Shown piece after piece: positions 7,647-16,386 of a DNA stretch of 50,245 nt (its first letter is position 1; each line of letters opens with the position of its first letter). Below the pieces are notes generated by a model. That model made no database searches and was not told the origin of the DNA. It worked only from the letters and a program-made list of their open reading frames with translations. Made by a program: the position numbers and the translations under genes. This DNA comes from Legionella oakridgensis ATCC 33761 = DSM 21215. GTDB lineage: Bacteria > Pseudomonadota > Gammaproteobacteria > Legionellales > Legionellaceae. Location: contig NZ_CP004007.1 of assembly GCF_000512355.1 (NCBI RefSeq), positions 1-50,245 of the forward strand, given 5' to 3'.

Positions 7647-7869
7647 TTCGTATGGTAATGCCGATTTTGTGAGCATTAAAAAAACATCAATTTATCCGCG
7701 TAATGACGATGAAAATAATGAAGCAAGTAAGAGTTATCTCCTAAATTTGGTCGCATTAGCTAATGCAAGGATGGCTTACAAAATTGACGGATATTTAGCA
7801 CATGCTGTGTCTGACACTAAAGGTTTAGAAGTAGGTGATAAAGATTGTGTTGCAAATGGATGTAAGTAA
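7639..7869 (+). CDS. Small hypothetical protein between traY and traA
   Basis: A 76-residue polar protein beginning MNDSYGNADF. I recognise no family. It has no signal peptide or membrane segment, and its middle (YLLNLVALANARMAYKIDGY) is probably one amphipathic helix. The ATG at 7639 overlaps the end of traY by 8 bp and has GGAG upstream, and the gene ends 24 bp before traA, so it belongs to the operon. Plasmid F has no gene of this kind between traY and traA. A regulatory role is possible but unsupported. Confidence 0.6.
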   Translation: MNDSYGNADFVSIKKTSIYPRNDDENNEASKSYLLNLVALANARMAYKIDGYLAHAVSDTKGLEVGDKDCVANGCK

Positions 7870-7893
7870 TTGGAACTAACGAGAGGAAGAGAA

Positions 7894-8181
7894 ATGAAGA
7901 TTTTGAAAAAAATAATAACAATTTCAAAGCAGTTATCTACTGTTGCGGCGGTGACTTTACTTTCAAAAAGTGCTTTTGCTAATGATTTGCTTGCCAAAGC
8001 GCTAGAAGGCGATGTCAAAGATTCGCTAGGAAGCGGCTCGATGTTTTGGAAAGTTTTTATTCTGGTGGACATCATTTTAGCAACGGCCATGGCTGTAAAA
8101 AGCAAAAATCCTATGGTGTTTGTTGGCGTGACCGCTGTTGCATTTATTCCTGCGTTCTTACTGAAAACCTTTGTTTTTTGA
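7894..8181 (+). CDS. traA: F-type prepilin TraA
   Basis: A 95-residue precursor of the conjugative pilin. A 29-residue signal peptide ends SAFA|NDLL, leaving a mature protein of about 66 residues (F pilin is 70). Two hydrophobic segments, one near VFILVDIILATAMAV and one near FVGVTAVAFIPAFLL, are separated by the basic turn KSKNP, which is the pilin topology. The start is ATG 7894 after GAGGAAGAG. It is followed by traL with a 9-bp gap, the standard F order. Confidence 0.88.
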   Translation: MKILKKIITISKQLSTVAAVTLLSKSAFANDLLAKALEGDVKDSLGSGSMFWKVFILVDIILATAMAVKSKNPMVFVGVTAVAFIPAFLLKTFVF

Positions 8182-8190
8182 GAGAGGAAG

Positions 8191-8490
8191 ATGATGAGCA
8201 ACATGAGCTATCAATTCTTAAACCATATCGATGCACCCAAAAGGGTCTTAACGTTAACCATGGATGAGCTGGTGGTGGCAGGGCTTGGTTTTATGTTGCT
8301 TATCACCTCCAATCAAAAAGTACTGGTATCGGTGTTTGGATTGGGTTTGTTAAGTGGGTTGCGGTATTTGAAGAAAGGGGAGGGACCCAAAGCCCTTTTA
8401 GTGCTGGCTTATTGGTATTTACCCAGTTATATCACCCAATTTTTCTTGCCCAAATTACCTTTATCACACCACCGTGTGTACGTGGCTTAA
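8191..8490 (+). CDS. traL: TraL, type IV secretion pilus assembly protein
   Basis: A 99-residue inner membrane protein of the VirB3/TraL family (F TraL has 91). The family N-terminus is visible as FLNHIDAPKRVLTLTMDEL, followed by two close hydrophobic segments (VVAGLGFMLLIT and VLVSVFGLGLLSGL). ATG 8191 and ATG 8194 are both possible, and the second sits better relative to GAGGAAG. It lies between traA and traE. Confidence 0.9.
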   Translation: MMSNMSYQFLNHIDAPKRVLTLTMDELVVAGLGFMLLITSNQKVLVSVFGLGLLSGLRYLKKGEGPKALLVLAYWYLPSYITQFFLPKLPLSHHRVYVA

Positions 8491-8499
8491 GGAGAGAAC

Positions 8500-9069
8500 A
8501 TGGATTTTAAAAGTTATCAAAGCCGCTTAAGTCAACTGTCTGCGCGGTTTAATCTGATGGTGGTTTTAGTGTTTGGCCTTTTGGTGTCTAACGTCTTGTT
8601 GTCTTGTTTTCTTTTTAAAGCATGGAATCATCACACCATCGAGGTAACTCCCTTTAGTGGCGCGCCTTCCTATTTGAAAACAGCATCCAGTGTCGATGGC
8701 CATTACCTAAGTCTCATGGCAGAGAATTTTATTAATGAACGTTTAAACGTCACGCCAGAAACAGTGGATGCAAACCATCAACGCCTGCTTTCCTACGTGA
8801 ATCATCAAAACTACACCAAGATGCTACGGCTTTTAACCAATGAGGCTAAGGTCATCAAAGCTAAAAAAATGTCGTCCATTTTTTATATCGACAAAAATAA
8901 AGCCAATCCGCATGAGCTGACTGTCATTGTTTCAGGCATTTTGAAACGGTTCGTAGGGCTTCAAGCATTAAATGATGAGCGTAAGACCTATGTTTTGCAA
9001 TTCCAATACAAAGACAGCCGTCTGTCCATAGTTCAGTTTTCGCTTTTAAAGGAGGAAGAAGATGCGTAA
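8500..9069 (+). CDS. traE: TraE, VirB5/TraE-family pilus assembly protein
   Basis: A 189-residue bitopic membrane protein (F TraE has 188). One membrane segment near residues 19-40 (LMVVLVFGLLVSNVLLSCFL) is followed by a periplasmic domain. In the F-type system TraE is needed to build the pilus and belongs with the VirB8-like fold group. A strong AAGGAG precedes the ATG, and its end overlaps traK by 8 bp. Confidence 0.9.
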   Translation: MDFKSYQSRLSQLSARFNLMVVLVFGLLVSNVLLSCFLFKAWNHHTIEVTPFSGAPSYLKTASSVDGHYLSLMAENFINERLNVTPETVDANHQRLLSYVNHQNYTKMLRLLTNEAKVIKAKKMSSIFYIDKNKANPHELTVIVSGILKRFVGLQALNDERKTYVLQFQYKDSRLSIVQFSLLKEEEDA

Positions 9070-9778
9070 ACCATTAATCATCGCCCTCACGTTTCTATCA
9101 ACGGTTGCAGTAGGCGCCAACAGCATCCCCGTGAAAGACAACAGTGATATTGCGTTAACCTTAAGTCAGGGGAATTACAACCGCCTGGTGGTCAAAAACG
9201 ATAAAATCATGGAAGCGGTGTTTCCTCCCAACGCCATGGCGATAAAACGTGATGAACAGGATGGTTCAGTGTATGTGATGTTGTTGGCTGCTAATCCTTT
9301 TACCTTGTTTTTAACCACAGAAGCAGGCCGCCATTTTTCAGTGACATTAAATGGTGAAGAGTCCTTAGGTAAGACCATTGAGCTGGTTCCTTCGCAGCCT
9401 GTTATTACAAAAACAGTAGCTAATACTACAAAAACAAATCCAAAAACAATCGCACAAGAAGCCGTACCCGAAGCCATTCTTGCCATGCTCACGCACATGG
9501 AGCAACAAAAACCGTTTGCTGATGTAAGCGTGAAACGTCAATGGGGCAGGGTGGAACGTTGGTCAAAAGGCTTAACGCTTTTACCCAAAGAATCCTGGGA
9601 CGGCAAGCTGTTAAAAGGTGAGACTATCGAACTATACAATGGTGGCAAGGAACCTTTGGAACTCTCGCAAGAATGGTTTGCTAAAGAGGGAACTCTGGCA
9701 ATTAAATTTTCTAAACCATCGATTGCACCAGGTGAAAAAGCCATGCTGTACCGCGTTCAGGGAGTAAGTCATGGCTAA
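9062..9778 (+). CDS. traK: TraK, VirB9-like secretin of the transfer channel
   Basis: A 238-residue secreted protein (F TraK has 242) with a signal peptide ending near VAVGANS. In F it forms the outer-membrane core complex with TraV and TraB. The early motif PVKDNSDIALTLSQGNYNRL is typical of TraK, and the C-terminal half (KGETIELYNGGKEPLELSQE) is the TraV-binding region of the family. It overlaps traE by 8 bp and traB by 8 bp. Confidence 0.92.
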   Translation: MRKPLIIALTFLSTVAVGANSIPVKDNSDIALTLSQGNYNRLVVKNDKIMEAVFPPNAMAIKRDEQDGSVYVMLLAANPFTLFLTTEAGRHFSVTLNGEESLGKTIELVPSQPVITKTVANTTKTNPKTIAQEAVPEAILAMLTHMEQQKPFADVSVKRQWGRVERWSKGLTLLPKESWDGKLLKGETIELYNGGKEPLELSQEWFAKEGTLAIKFSKPSIAPGEKAMLYRVQGVSHG

Positions 9779-11144
9779 CTGGCAATGGAATAAAATGGTT
9801 AAAGGGTGTCAGGTTCGGACTTTGATTGTGGCTGGAAGTTGTCTGTTTTTTCTTGTTGCCATGATGATTGTGCTATTAGCCGATGGTCGCCCAAAAAAGA
9901 ATCTTGCGGCTAAAAAATCTGTGGATTTAACAGGAATTGTTGAGGAATCGTTTACTGATGCGGTGGCAGACAGTGCCTTAACCTCTCAACAAACAGAACT
10001 GGAATCATTAAGAAAACAAATTGGTGAACTGACCCTTAACATTAAATCAATGGGGGAAGCGCATCAAAAAGAGTTGCAGGCGCAAAAAGAAGAGATTACA
10101 TCTAAAGTACAAGAGTTGGTTTTAGCTAATCAAGAAAAGCAAATCAGTACAGAACAGCAAAATAACCCTTCCGAATTAAAAGAAGTACAAAACCCACAGC
10201 TGTGGCATAACCCCAACACCTATGCCATGAATAACATAATAAATGGCGCTACGGTCCTATCTGATGCAAGTCCTCGCATTAACACAGTATCGTTTCGACC
10301 TAAGCGGCGCATGATAAAAACGCATCACAATTTTTATCTTAACCCTGTCCATTATGTACCTTCCAACACGTCTGTACGGGCAGTTATTTTAGGTGGGGCT
10401 GACGCGGATGCTTCAGTCAATGGACAATCGAAAAACAATGGCGTGATGCTCTTTAAGTTCTTGGAAGACGGCACATTGCCTAATGGTCAGCGCTCACGCT
10501 TGAGAGGGTGTCGCGTCAGTGCCAATTCGTATGGGGATATTTCCAGCGAACGTGCTTATGGAACGCTTTATCGCCTATCGTGCGCTCATCCAGGTGAGCC
10601 GATTATTGATAAGGAAGTAACCGGCTGGGTGTTTTTCAATGGCAAGGTGGGTATTAAAGGTAAGCCCTTGATGCGTGACAACAAAGTAATGACCTGGGCT
10701 GGGGTAAGTGGTGCGTTATCTGGGATTGCGTCAGCTGCCCAATACGCCCAAAGCGTACAAGCCATTGGACCATATGGTGCAACCTCCGTTGTGCCAAGTA
10801 GTCAAATCGCACCTTTTGCTGCCTATGGCGGTGCTTCCAAAGCAGCTGATACCTTATCTCAGTACTATGTCAAACGAGCAGAACAATACCATCCGGTGAT
10901 TCAAGTAGGTTCTGGCAATGTGGTGACTATTGTCTTTAAAGATGGTTTTTACCTGGAGCCTGACGAAGACAAGAGCCAACATGCGATGCAGAAGCTCAAA
11001 GCACAACAAGAAACTCATGAACTGATAGCAAGCCAGGAGGATAACCAGAATCCTGAGATGAACTTTTCTGTGCCTCCCGAGGTCTTGGGGAAAATTGACC
11101 AGGTGAATACCTTAAGCCGCAATGAAACAGGAGGTTTACGATGA
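9771..11144 (+). CDS. traB: TraB, VirB10-like envelope-spanning scaffold
   Basis: A 457-residue protein (F TraB has 475). An N-terminal membrane anchor lies near residues 17-38, a coiled coil at about 75-125 (repeated Gln/Glu/Lys, HQKELQAQKEEITSKVQEL), and a VirB10 beta-barrel domain from about 200. The domain contains TSVRAVILGGADAD and RLRGCRVSANSYGDISSERA. It links inner and outer membranes and joins TraK and TraV. It overlaps traV by 4 bp (ATGA). Confidence 0.93.
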   Translation: MANWQWNKMVKGCQVRTLIVAGSCLFFLVAMMIVLLADGRPKKNLAAKKSVDLTGIVEESFTDAVADSALTSQQTELESLRKQIGELTLNIKSMGEAHQKELQAQKEEITSKVQELVLANQEKQISTEQQNNPSELKEVQNPQLWHNPNTYAMNNIINGATVLSDASPRINTVSFRPKRRMIKTHHNFYLNPVHYVPSNTSVRAVILGGADADASVNGQSKNNGVMLFKFLEDGTLPNGQRSRLRGCRVSANSYGDISSERAYGTLYRLSCAHPGEPIIDKEVTGWVFFNGKVGIKGKPLMRDNKVMTWAGVSGALSGIASAAQYAQSVQAIGPYGATSVVPSSQIAPFAAYGGASKAADTLSQYYVKRAEQYHPVIQVGSGNVVTIVFKDGFYLEPDEDKSQHAMQKLKAQQETHELIASQEDNQNPEMNFSVPPEVLGKIDQVNTLSRNETGGLR

Positions 11145-11431
11145 AACGCCCTATGTTTTGCTTAATGCCTTTGATGGCAGTCCTTTTAACGGGTTGTGGC
11201 ACGATGAATTCCAATTTCAGCTGTAATGCCACAGCGGGGGACAGTTGTTTGACGATTGAACAGGTCGATGCCATGACCCGCTTCGCTGATGATGTAAAGC
11301 CAACGCAATCAAGACGCGGTGTAATGAAAGCAGAAAATACCTTCCCAAGTAAAACGGGGAAAATTATCAAACAAAATAATGGCCAGTCGGTATGGGTTGC
11401 AAAAAAAGTGGAGGGGCAATCATGGGCTTAA
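11141..11431 (+). CDS. traV: TraV, outer-membrane lipoprotein of the core complex (short form)
   Basis: A 96-residue lipoprotein with the lipobox LLTGC at about residue 19. Two further cysteines (FSCNATAGDSC) follow, as expected for TraV, whose Cys residues stabilise the core. F TraV has 171 residues, so this one lacks most of the C-terminal half. It anchors TraK to the outer membrane. Its last 10 bp overlap the start of traC. Confidence 0.82.
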   Translation: MKRPMFCLMPLMAVLLTGCGTMNSNFSCNATAGDSCLTIEQVDAMTRFADDVKPTQSRRGVMKAENTFPSKTGKIIKQNNGQSVWVAKKVEGQSWA

Positions 11432-14019
11432 ATTTGGCGGACTTTCGTGATAAAGCACGCGATTTATTACATCGCGCAGCTACCCTACTTGGGGAAACAT
11501 CAGGCATTAAACCCGCTTCACTTCATGCACATGATAAAGCGCATGAGTCGTGTGCTCTCGACTTGCCATCGATTAAAGCCATTCTACCCTATGAAACGGC
11601 GAATGAAGCAGGTTTTTTTGTTAATCGCAACTCGATGGGATTTGGCTTAATGCTCATGCCTATGTCGGGCGCTGATGAGTCCTTAATGAACAGCCTGTCG
11701 CAACTGTTTAAGAATAAGTTAACTGTAGGGACTGATTGCACGGTGCTGTTGTATAAACACCCATGGCTTGGAACCTCACTTTCACAAAACTATGAACCCA
11801 TTTTAAAACAAGGCGGGATTTATGCCGAGCTTGCACGTCAGAGCCTTAAATACCACTTAAATGCCATTAAAAAAGGGTATAAAAATGGCCGTAATGTTCC
11901 GGCGGGATTGGGTGATTATTGTTGTTATCTTTTTGTTTCAAGACCGATACAATCTGATGTGGAAGGGCAGCTTCATCTGTTACAAGCTGACTTTGAGTCT
12001 GAATTAAAGGTTGCAGGTTTTGGGTTTAAGCGGTGTGAGGAAGGGGATTTTAAGGTATTGATGCGTGTATTAATCTCTCCTGACTTCAATGAGTTGTCCT
12101 GGCCGGCCATTCATGAATCAGATGGATTTATTGCAGAATCGATACCTTGTCCATCCACCGTGATTGAAATTGAGGATGAGGCTATCGGGGTATCGATTGT
12201 TGACTCTAAAGCGCAAACGCGGCGAACACGACTCGTTAATTGTGAGCTAAGTGCTTATCCGAGCCAGCCTTTTGCACTGTGGCAAACACCGGATTTATTT
12301 GCCAATCTGCTTGATACCGAGCAGGGGATCCAATGTCCTTTTTTAATTTCATTTACAATTCGAGGAGTGAATCAGGAAAAGGTGAAGGCAAGAGCGAAGG
12401 CTCGCGCCAAGTCGTTGAGCGCCAACAACAATGCGGTGCAAGGCTTTATTAACCCATCCATTCGTGAGGAAACCGCTGAATGGCAGTTTGTGCACGATCA
12501 TGCATCCAAAGGCGAATTGCATCTCTTGCCAACCTTTTACAACGTGGTGCTCTATACCAGTGAAGAAAAAGAGCGTGAGCATGTCGCCAAAGCGATTGCA
12601 AGTTTTAGACAAATGGGCTTTACCCTCACTCAAAGCCGTTGTAAACAATGGTTAAGATTTTTAGGTAGTCTTCCTTTCATGCTTACTGAAGGGCTTTTTT
12701 CAAGTCTCGATCTGTTAGGTATGACCAAAAAATTAAGTCATGCCAATGTCGCAAATCTTTTGCCTGTCGTTGCTGATTTTAAAGGAGCAAGACAGGGACT
12801 CATTGTGCCTACTTATCGTCATCAACTGTTTTATTTAAATACCTTTGATGACAGGGTATTGCCGATTACCAACTTTAATCGACTCACAGTGGCTTCTACA
12901 GGAGCTGGAAAATCCTTCTTTGAGCAGGCCCAAATTTTAGATGGTTTATCGCGAGGTCAGCAGATTTTCGTCATTGATTTAGGCGGCTCCTACAAACATT
13001 TATGTGAGATGGTGGGTGGCAGCTACATTGATGCGTCCACGCTGGCGCTTAACCCATTCACCCTGTTTGATTTTGATGGGGTTACGGAAATTAAAGGTGA
13101 GCAGGTCAATGATTACATTCAAATCAGGGATTTGTTGGCGATTATGGCAAGCCCCTCAGAGGCTTTAGGGGAGGTACAGAAGTCCTGGCTGCTGGATGCC
13201 GTGACTGAATGTTGGAAAGCGCGAGGCAGGCAGGCCAAAATGGATGATGTGTTGATCGCCCTTCAGGGGATGTTAGAAAGACAAGAGTCTCAAGGTGACC
13301 AAAGACTTAAGGATTTACTGATATTGCTTGGTAAATATGGAAGCCAAGGCATTTATGGTCATCTCTTTAACAGCGATACCCCACTGCTCAATGGTTCCAA
13401 TTTGGTGGTTCTTGAAATGGGTGAGCTGGAATCCAATCCTGAGCTTCTGACCATTGTGATGTTTGTCATGATTGTGATTATTCAGGGGCAATTCTATCAC
13501 TCGGACAGAAAGCGTGAAAAACGCTGCGTCATTGATGAAGCCTGGCGGTTTTTGGCTCGTGGATCGAATCCTGTGTGTGCCAGCTTTATCGAGCAGGGCT
13601 TTCGTACTGCAAGAAAGCATATGGGCGGGTTTGCGGTCATTACACAGAATCTTGTTGATACTATGAACACCATTCAGGGGCGCGCGATTGCGGCAAGCTC
13701 TGATACTAAAATTATTATGCGTCAGGGTTCGTTTAAGCAATACATTGAAGAACATCCGCGTCTCTTTAATCCCCTGGAAGTAAAAGTCATTGAGTCCTTT
13801 GGTGAGGCGAAAACGCAAGGATTTTCCAATCTGATGATTCAGTTTGGTAATGTCACTACTTTTCATCGTTATTTTTGCGATCCGTTTTCCCGTGTGCTGT
13901 TTTCCACCTCAGGTGAAGAGGTGAGTCTCATTGAATCGTTAACCAATCAAGGGGTCAACTTAAGTGATGCGATACAACGCGTTGCAAACAATTACTATGG
14001 GGAGGAGTTATGCGATTAA
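11422..14019 (+). CDS. traC: TraC, VirB4-like ATPase
   Basis: An 865-residue cytoplasmic ATPase (F TraC has 875) that drives pilus assembly. Walker A is GAGKSF near residue 495 and Walker B is VIDEAWRFLARG near 700. The HerA/FtsK-like block continues with GFRTARKHMGGFAVITQN. ATG 11422 (MGLNLADF) follows GAGGGG and is preferred to an upstream in-frame codon at 11392 that lies inside traV. It overlaps trbI by 10 bp. Confidence 0.95.
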   Translation: MGLNLADFRDKARDLLHRAATLLGETSGIKPASLHAHDKAHESCALDLPSIKAILPYETANEAGFFVNRNSMGFGLMLMPMSGADESLMNSLSQLFKNKLTVGTDCTVLLYKHPWLGTSLSQNYEPILKQGGIYAELARQSLKYHLNAIKKGYKNGRNVPAGLGDYCCYLFVSRPIQSDVEGQLHLLQADFESELKVAGFGFKRCEEGDFKVLMRVLISPDFNELSWPAIHESDGFIAESIPCPSTVIEIEDEAIGVSIVDSKAQTRRTRLVNCELSAYPSQPFALWQTPDLFANLLDTEQGIQCPFLISFTIRGVNQEKVKARAKARAKSLSANNNAVQGFINPSIREETAEWQFVHDHASKGELHLLPTFYNVVLYTSEEKEREHVAKAIASFRQMGFTLTQSRCKQWLRFLGSLPFMLTEGLFSSLDLLGMTKKLSHANVANLLPVVADFKGARQGLIVPTYRHQLFYLNTFDDRVLPITNFNRLTVASTGAGKSFFEQAQILDGLSRGQQIFVIDLGGSYKHLCEMVGGSYIDASTLALNPFTLFDFDGVTEIKGEQVNDYIQIRDLLAIMASPSEALGEVQKSWLLDAVTECWKARGRQAKMDDVLIALQGMLERQESQGDQRLKDLLILLGKYGSQGIYGHLFNSDTPLLNGSNLVVLEMGELESNPELLTIVMFVMIVIIQGQFYHSDRKREKRCVIDEAWRFLARGSNPVCASFIEQGFRTARKHMGGFAVITQNLVDTMNTIQGRAIAASSDTKIIMRQGSFKQYIEEHPRLFNPLEVKVIESFGEAKTQGFSNLMIQFGNVTTFHRYFCDPFSRVLFSTSGEEVSLIESLTNQGVNLSDAIQRVANNYYGEELCD

Positions 14020-14345
14020 CTCCTCTTATTATGGGTTGTGTGTTAGCTGTTTTTGGCGCGTTCACTGTTTTTTATGGTGTGGCAACTCAAAAATCGATTG
14101 TCATTTTTGATAAAGAGGAAGTTCTGAGCCAATTCATTCGCCAATTGGCCGAAGTAAAAGCGACCGAATCTCAGGTGGATCAGTCTACCAGAAGATTTAA
14201 TTCCGTACTTAATAAGGTGCTGGTAGAGCTTGCAAAGCAAAAGAAGGCCATCATTTTAAGGAAAAATGATGTTCTTGCTGGCGGTATTGATATCACCGAT
14301 GAAGTGCGAATGAAGTTAAGCCAAGCCATGAGGAACAAATCGTGA
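14010..14345 (+). CDS. trbI: TrbI, F-type pilus retraction-associated protein
   Basis: A 111-residue inner membrane protein (F TrbI has 128) with one N-terminal membrane segment (LIMGCVLAVFGAFTVFYGVA) and a periplasmic, mostly helical rest. IVIFDKEEVLSQFIRQLAE is the family signature. In F, TrbI affects pilus extension and retraction. It sits between traC and traW as in F and overlaps both, by 10 bp and 4 bp. Confidence 0.85.
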   Translation: MRLTPLIMGCVLAVFGAFTVFYGVATQKSIVIFDKEEVLSQFIRQLAEVKATESQVDQSTRRFNSVLNKVLVELAKQKKAIILRKNDVLAGGIDITDEVRMKLSQAMRNKS

Positions 14346-14977
14346 ACATTTTTTGCTGCTTGATTCTTCTTATGATTTCAATGGGGCAGGTTTACGCCAA
14401 ATCTTTTGGTGTAGTAGGTGAAGTGTTTCCTATTACTGAAAAGAGCTTTTTAAAGCTGATTGAAGAACGGTTGGCGGCTTTAAAGGCCAGTGGAGAACTG
14501 GATGCAATAAATCAGCACTGGGTTCAAACGGCAGCTCTGCATGCGAACAGACCAACGGCATTAGAGCTTCCGCGCGCTAGCCATTCAATAAAGCATCGCT
14601 TTGTTCCTGCAATTACTTTAGGTCAGGATATCAGAGATGAGCGAGGTCGAGTTTTGTTTGCCCGCGGCACGTCTGTGAATGCATTGGCGCAAATGCTTTC
14701 TTATAAACCTTGTTGGTTGTTTTTTAATGCCGATGATGAAGCTCAGTTGAATTGGGCAGAGCATCAAAAAGCTCACTGCATAAACCCTAAATTGATTCTG
14801 ACTGGCGGTGCCGTCAATAAAGCTGAAAAAAGGTTGAACTCGGTGATTTATTTCGATCAGGCAGGGCGTATCACAAGCAAACTGCATATTGCCCATGTGC
14901 CGGCAAAAGTGACACGCCACCAAAATCATTTGGTTATTCAAGAACAAGCGATTAAGGAGAATGGTGATGTACTTTAA
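14342..14977 (+). CDS. traW: TraW, F-type pilus assembly protein
   Basis: A 211-residue periplasmic protein (F TraW has 210) with a signal peptide ending near QVYAKS. The conserved N-terminus GVVGEVFPITEKSFLKLIEE and the middle RVLFARGTSVNAL match the family. It works with TrbC and TraU in mating-pair assembly. The start overlaps trbI by 4 bp and the end overlaps traU by 11 bp. Confidence 0.92.
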   Translation: MNIFCCLILLMISMGQVYAKSFGVVGEVFPITEKSFLKLIEERLAALKASGELDAINQHWVQTAALHANRPTALELPRASHSIKHRFVPAITLGQDIRDERGRVLFARGTSVNALAQMLSYKPCWLFFNADDEAQLNWAEHQKAHCINPKLILTGGAVNKAEKRLNSVIYFDQAGRITSKLHIAHVPAKVTRHQNHLVIQEQAIKENGDVL

Positions 14978-15950
14978 AATCCTTCTTTTAACAACTCTTG
15001 TTCTTATTTCCGCAGTACTTAATGCCAAGCAATGTACAGGACATTTTGTGAACCCAGTGACTGATGTATGCTGGCATTGCTTATTTCCTTTATCCATAGG
15101 CAATACCAAGGTAGTTAATTCTTCACTTCCAGACACTGAAAACGCATCTAGTCCTATAGGTGTTTGTCCCGCAAGTACTGGTGTGCGAATCGGTTTGAAT
15201 ATTGGATTTTGGGAGCCAATGGCGCTTACTGATGTGACGGATACACCGTATTGCCTCGTGAATCTTGGAGGCACTAAATTAAATCTAGGATTAAAGCAGG
15301 GCAGAGGTGGCCGTCATGTGGTGGGCAATGGCCAACAACGCGCATTTTTCCATGTGCACTGGTACAAATACCCGCTTATTAATTGGTTGAATCTCATTAC
15401 CTCAGTAGGTTGCCTGCAAAAAGGTGATTTTGACGTTGCTTACCTGACCGAACTGGATCCGACCTGGCAGGATTCGGAGATGAGCTTTGTGTTAAGTCCT
15501 GAGTCAGTTTTGTTTGGCAATCCCGTAGCTGCAAGTGCGTGTGCTGCCGATGCACTGTCCTCCACGTTTACCAATAAACCACTGGATAGTCTTTTTTGGT
15601 GTGCGGGCAGCCAGGGAACTCATTATCCGATGACTGGACACGTTAATGCATCGGTTTCACCCGTGCAAACCGCGCTGCTTCTCACTGAGCGCATGAATTA
15701 CAAAATGCACCGTGAGTTTTTAGTTTCTGACTCAAGCCCAAAATCTGGGGCAATTTGTAAAGAGCATTATTACACCGTAACCCCTAAATCACGTTATCGC
15801 TATGAGATGGTGAATCAGATGGCTGATGGCAAGAATTGTTATCCATCGGGTCACAGTGCGCTGACCTGGGAAGCCGGAAAAATTAAGCCGCATACCCCTG
15901 ATCAATATGGGTTTTTAGTGTGGCGAAAACGTCACTGTACGTTTCTTTAA
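14967..15950 (+). CDS. traU: TraU, mating-pair formation protein
   Basis: A 327-residue exported, cysteine-rich protein (F TraU has 330). The signal peptide ends near VLNAKQ and the first mature motif is CTGHFVNPVTDVCWHCLFPL. The other Cys residues, for example in GCLQKGDFD and WCAGSQG, are those that depend on disulfide chaperones encoded nearby (trbB, trbC, traF). ATG 14967 is chosen because AAGGAG lies 7 bp upstream; ATG 14961 is too close to that site. Confidence 0.94.
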   Translation: MYFKILLLTTLVLISAVLNAKQCTGHFVNPVTDVCWHCLFPLSIGNTKVVNSSLPDTENASSPIGVCPASTGVRIGLNIGFWEPMALTDVTDTPYCLVNLGGTKLNLGLKQGRGGRHVVGNGQQRAFFHVHWYKYPLINWLNLITSVGCLQKGDFDVAYLTELDPTWQDSEMSFVLSPESVLFGNPVAASACAADALSSTFTNKPLDSLFWCAGSQGTHYPMTGHVNASVSPVQTALLLTERMNYKMHREFLVSDSSPKSGAICKEHYYTVTPKSRYRYEMVNQMADGKNCYPSGHSALTWEAGKIKPHTPDQYGFLVWRKRHCTFL

Positions 15951-15963
15951 ACGGGAGTTCACC

Positions 15964-16386
15964 ATGTTAAAAAAAGGAATTTATTTGTTGCTTGGTTGCT
16001 GCCTAATGACCTCATCCTTTGCAGTACAAGTATCTGTGTTTGTTAGTTTTTCCATGCCAGAGACTCTTTTGCAAGAAACATTAAAAGAAAGCGCCCAATT
16101 AAACATTCCAGCGTATATAAATGGCCTTTATCGTGATTCGATGAGTGAAACGGCACTAAAGGTGATGGCATTAAGCAAGCGTATTCCTAATTTAAATTTA
16201 AACATTGATCCTACTTTGTTTGAGCGTTTTGGAATCCATCAAGTCCCCGCATTAGTTGTTGATGATGGTAAAGCCTTTGATGTGATTTATGGTCACCTGA
16301 TCATTCAAGAAGGATTAGCCCGAATGGCTGGGCGTGGTGATGTCGATTCTACATCCAGAAGAAGCACGAGGATTCGTTATGAGTAA
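15964..16386 (+). CDS. trbC: TrbC, F-type thioredoxin-like pilus assembly protein (short)
   Basis: A 140-residue periplasmic protein with a signal peptide ending near SSFAVQ. The first mature stretch, VSVFVSFSMPETLLQETLKE, is the type-F TrbC signature, followed by IDPTLFERFGIHQVPALVVD, a thioredoxin-like cis-Pro region without a CXXC. F TrbC has 212 residues, so this copy is a minimal form. It overlaps traN by 8 bp. Confidence 0.88.
   Translation: MLKKGIYLLLGCCLMTSSFAVQVSVFVSFSMPETLLQETLKESAQLNIPAYINGLYRDSMSETALKVMALSKRIPNLNLNIDPTLFERFGIHQVPALVVDDGKAFDVIYGHLIIQEGLARMAGRGDVDSTSRRSTRIRYE

Noticed and set aside
12349-13866. Minus-strand frames opposite traC
   Set aside because: They mirror the well-conserved traC coding sequence.
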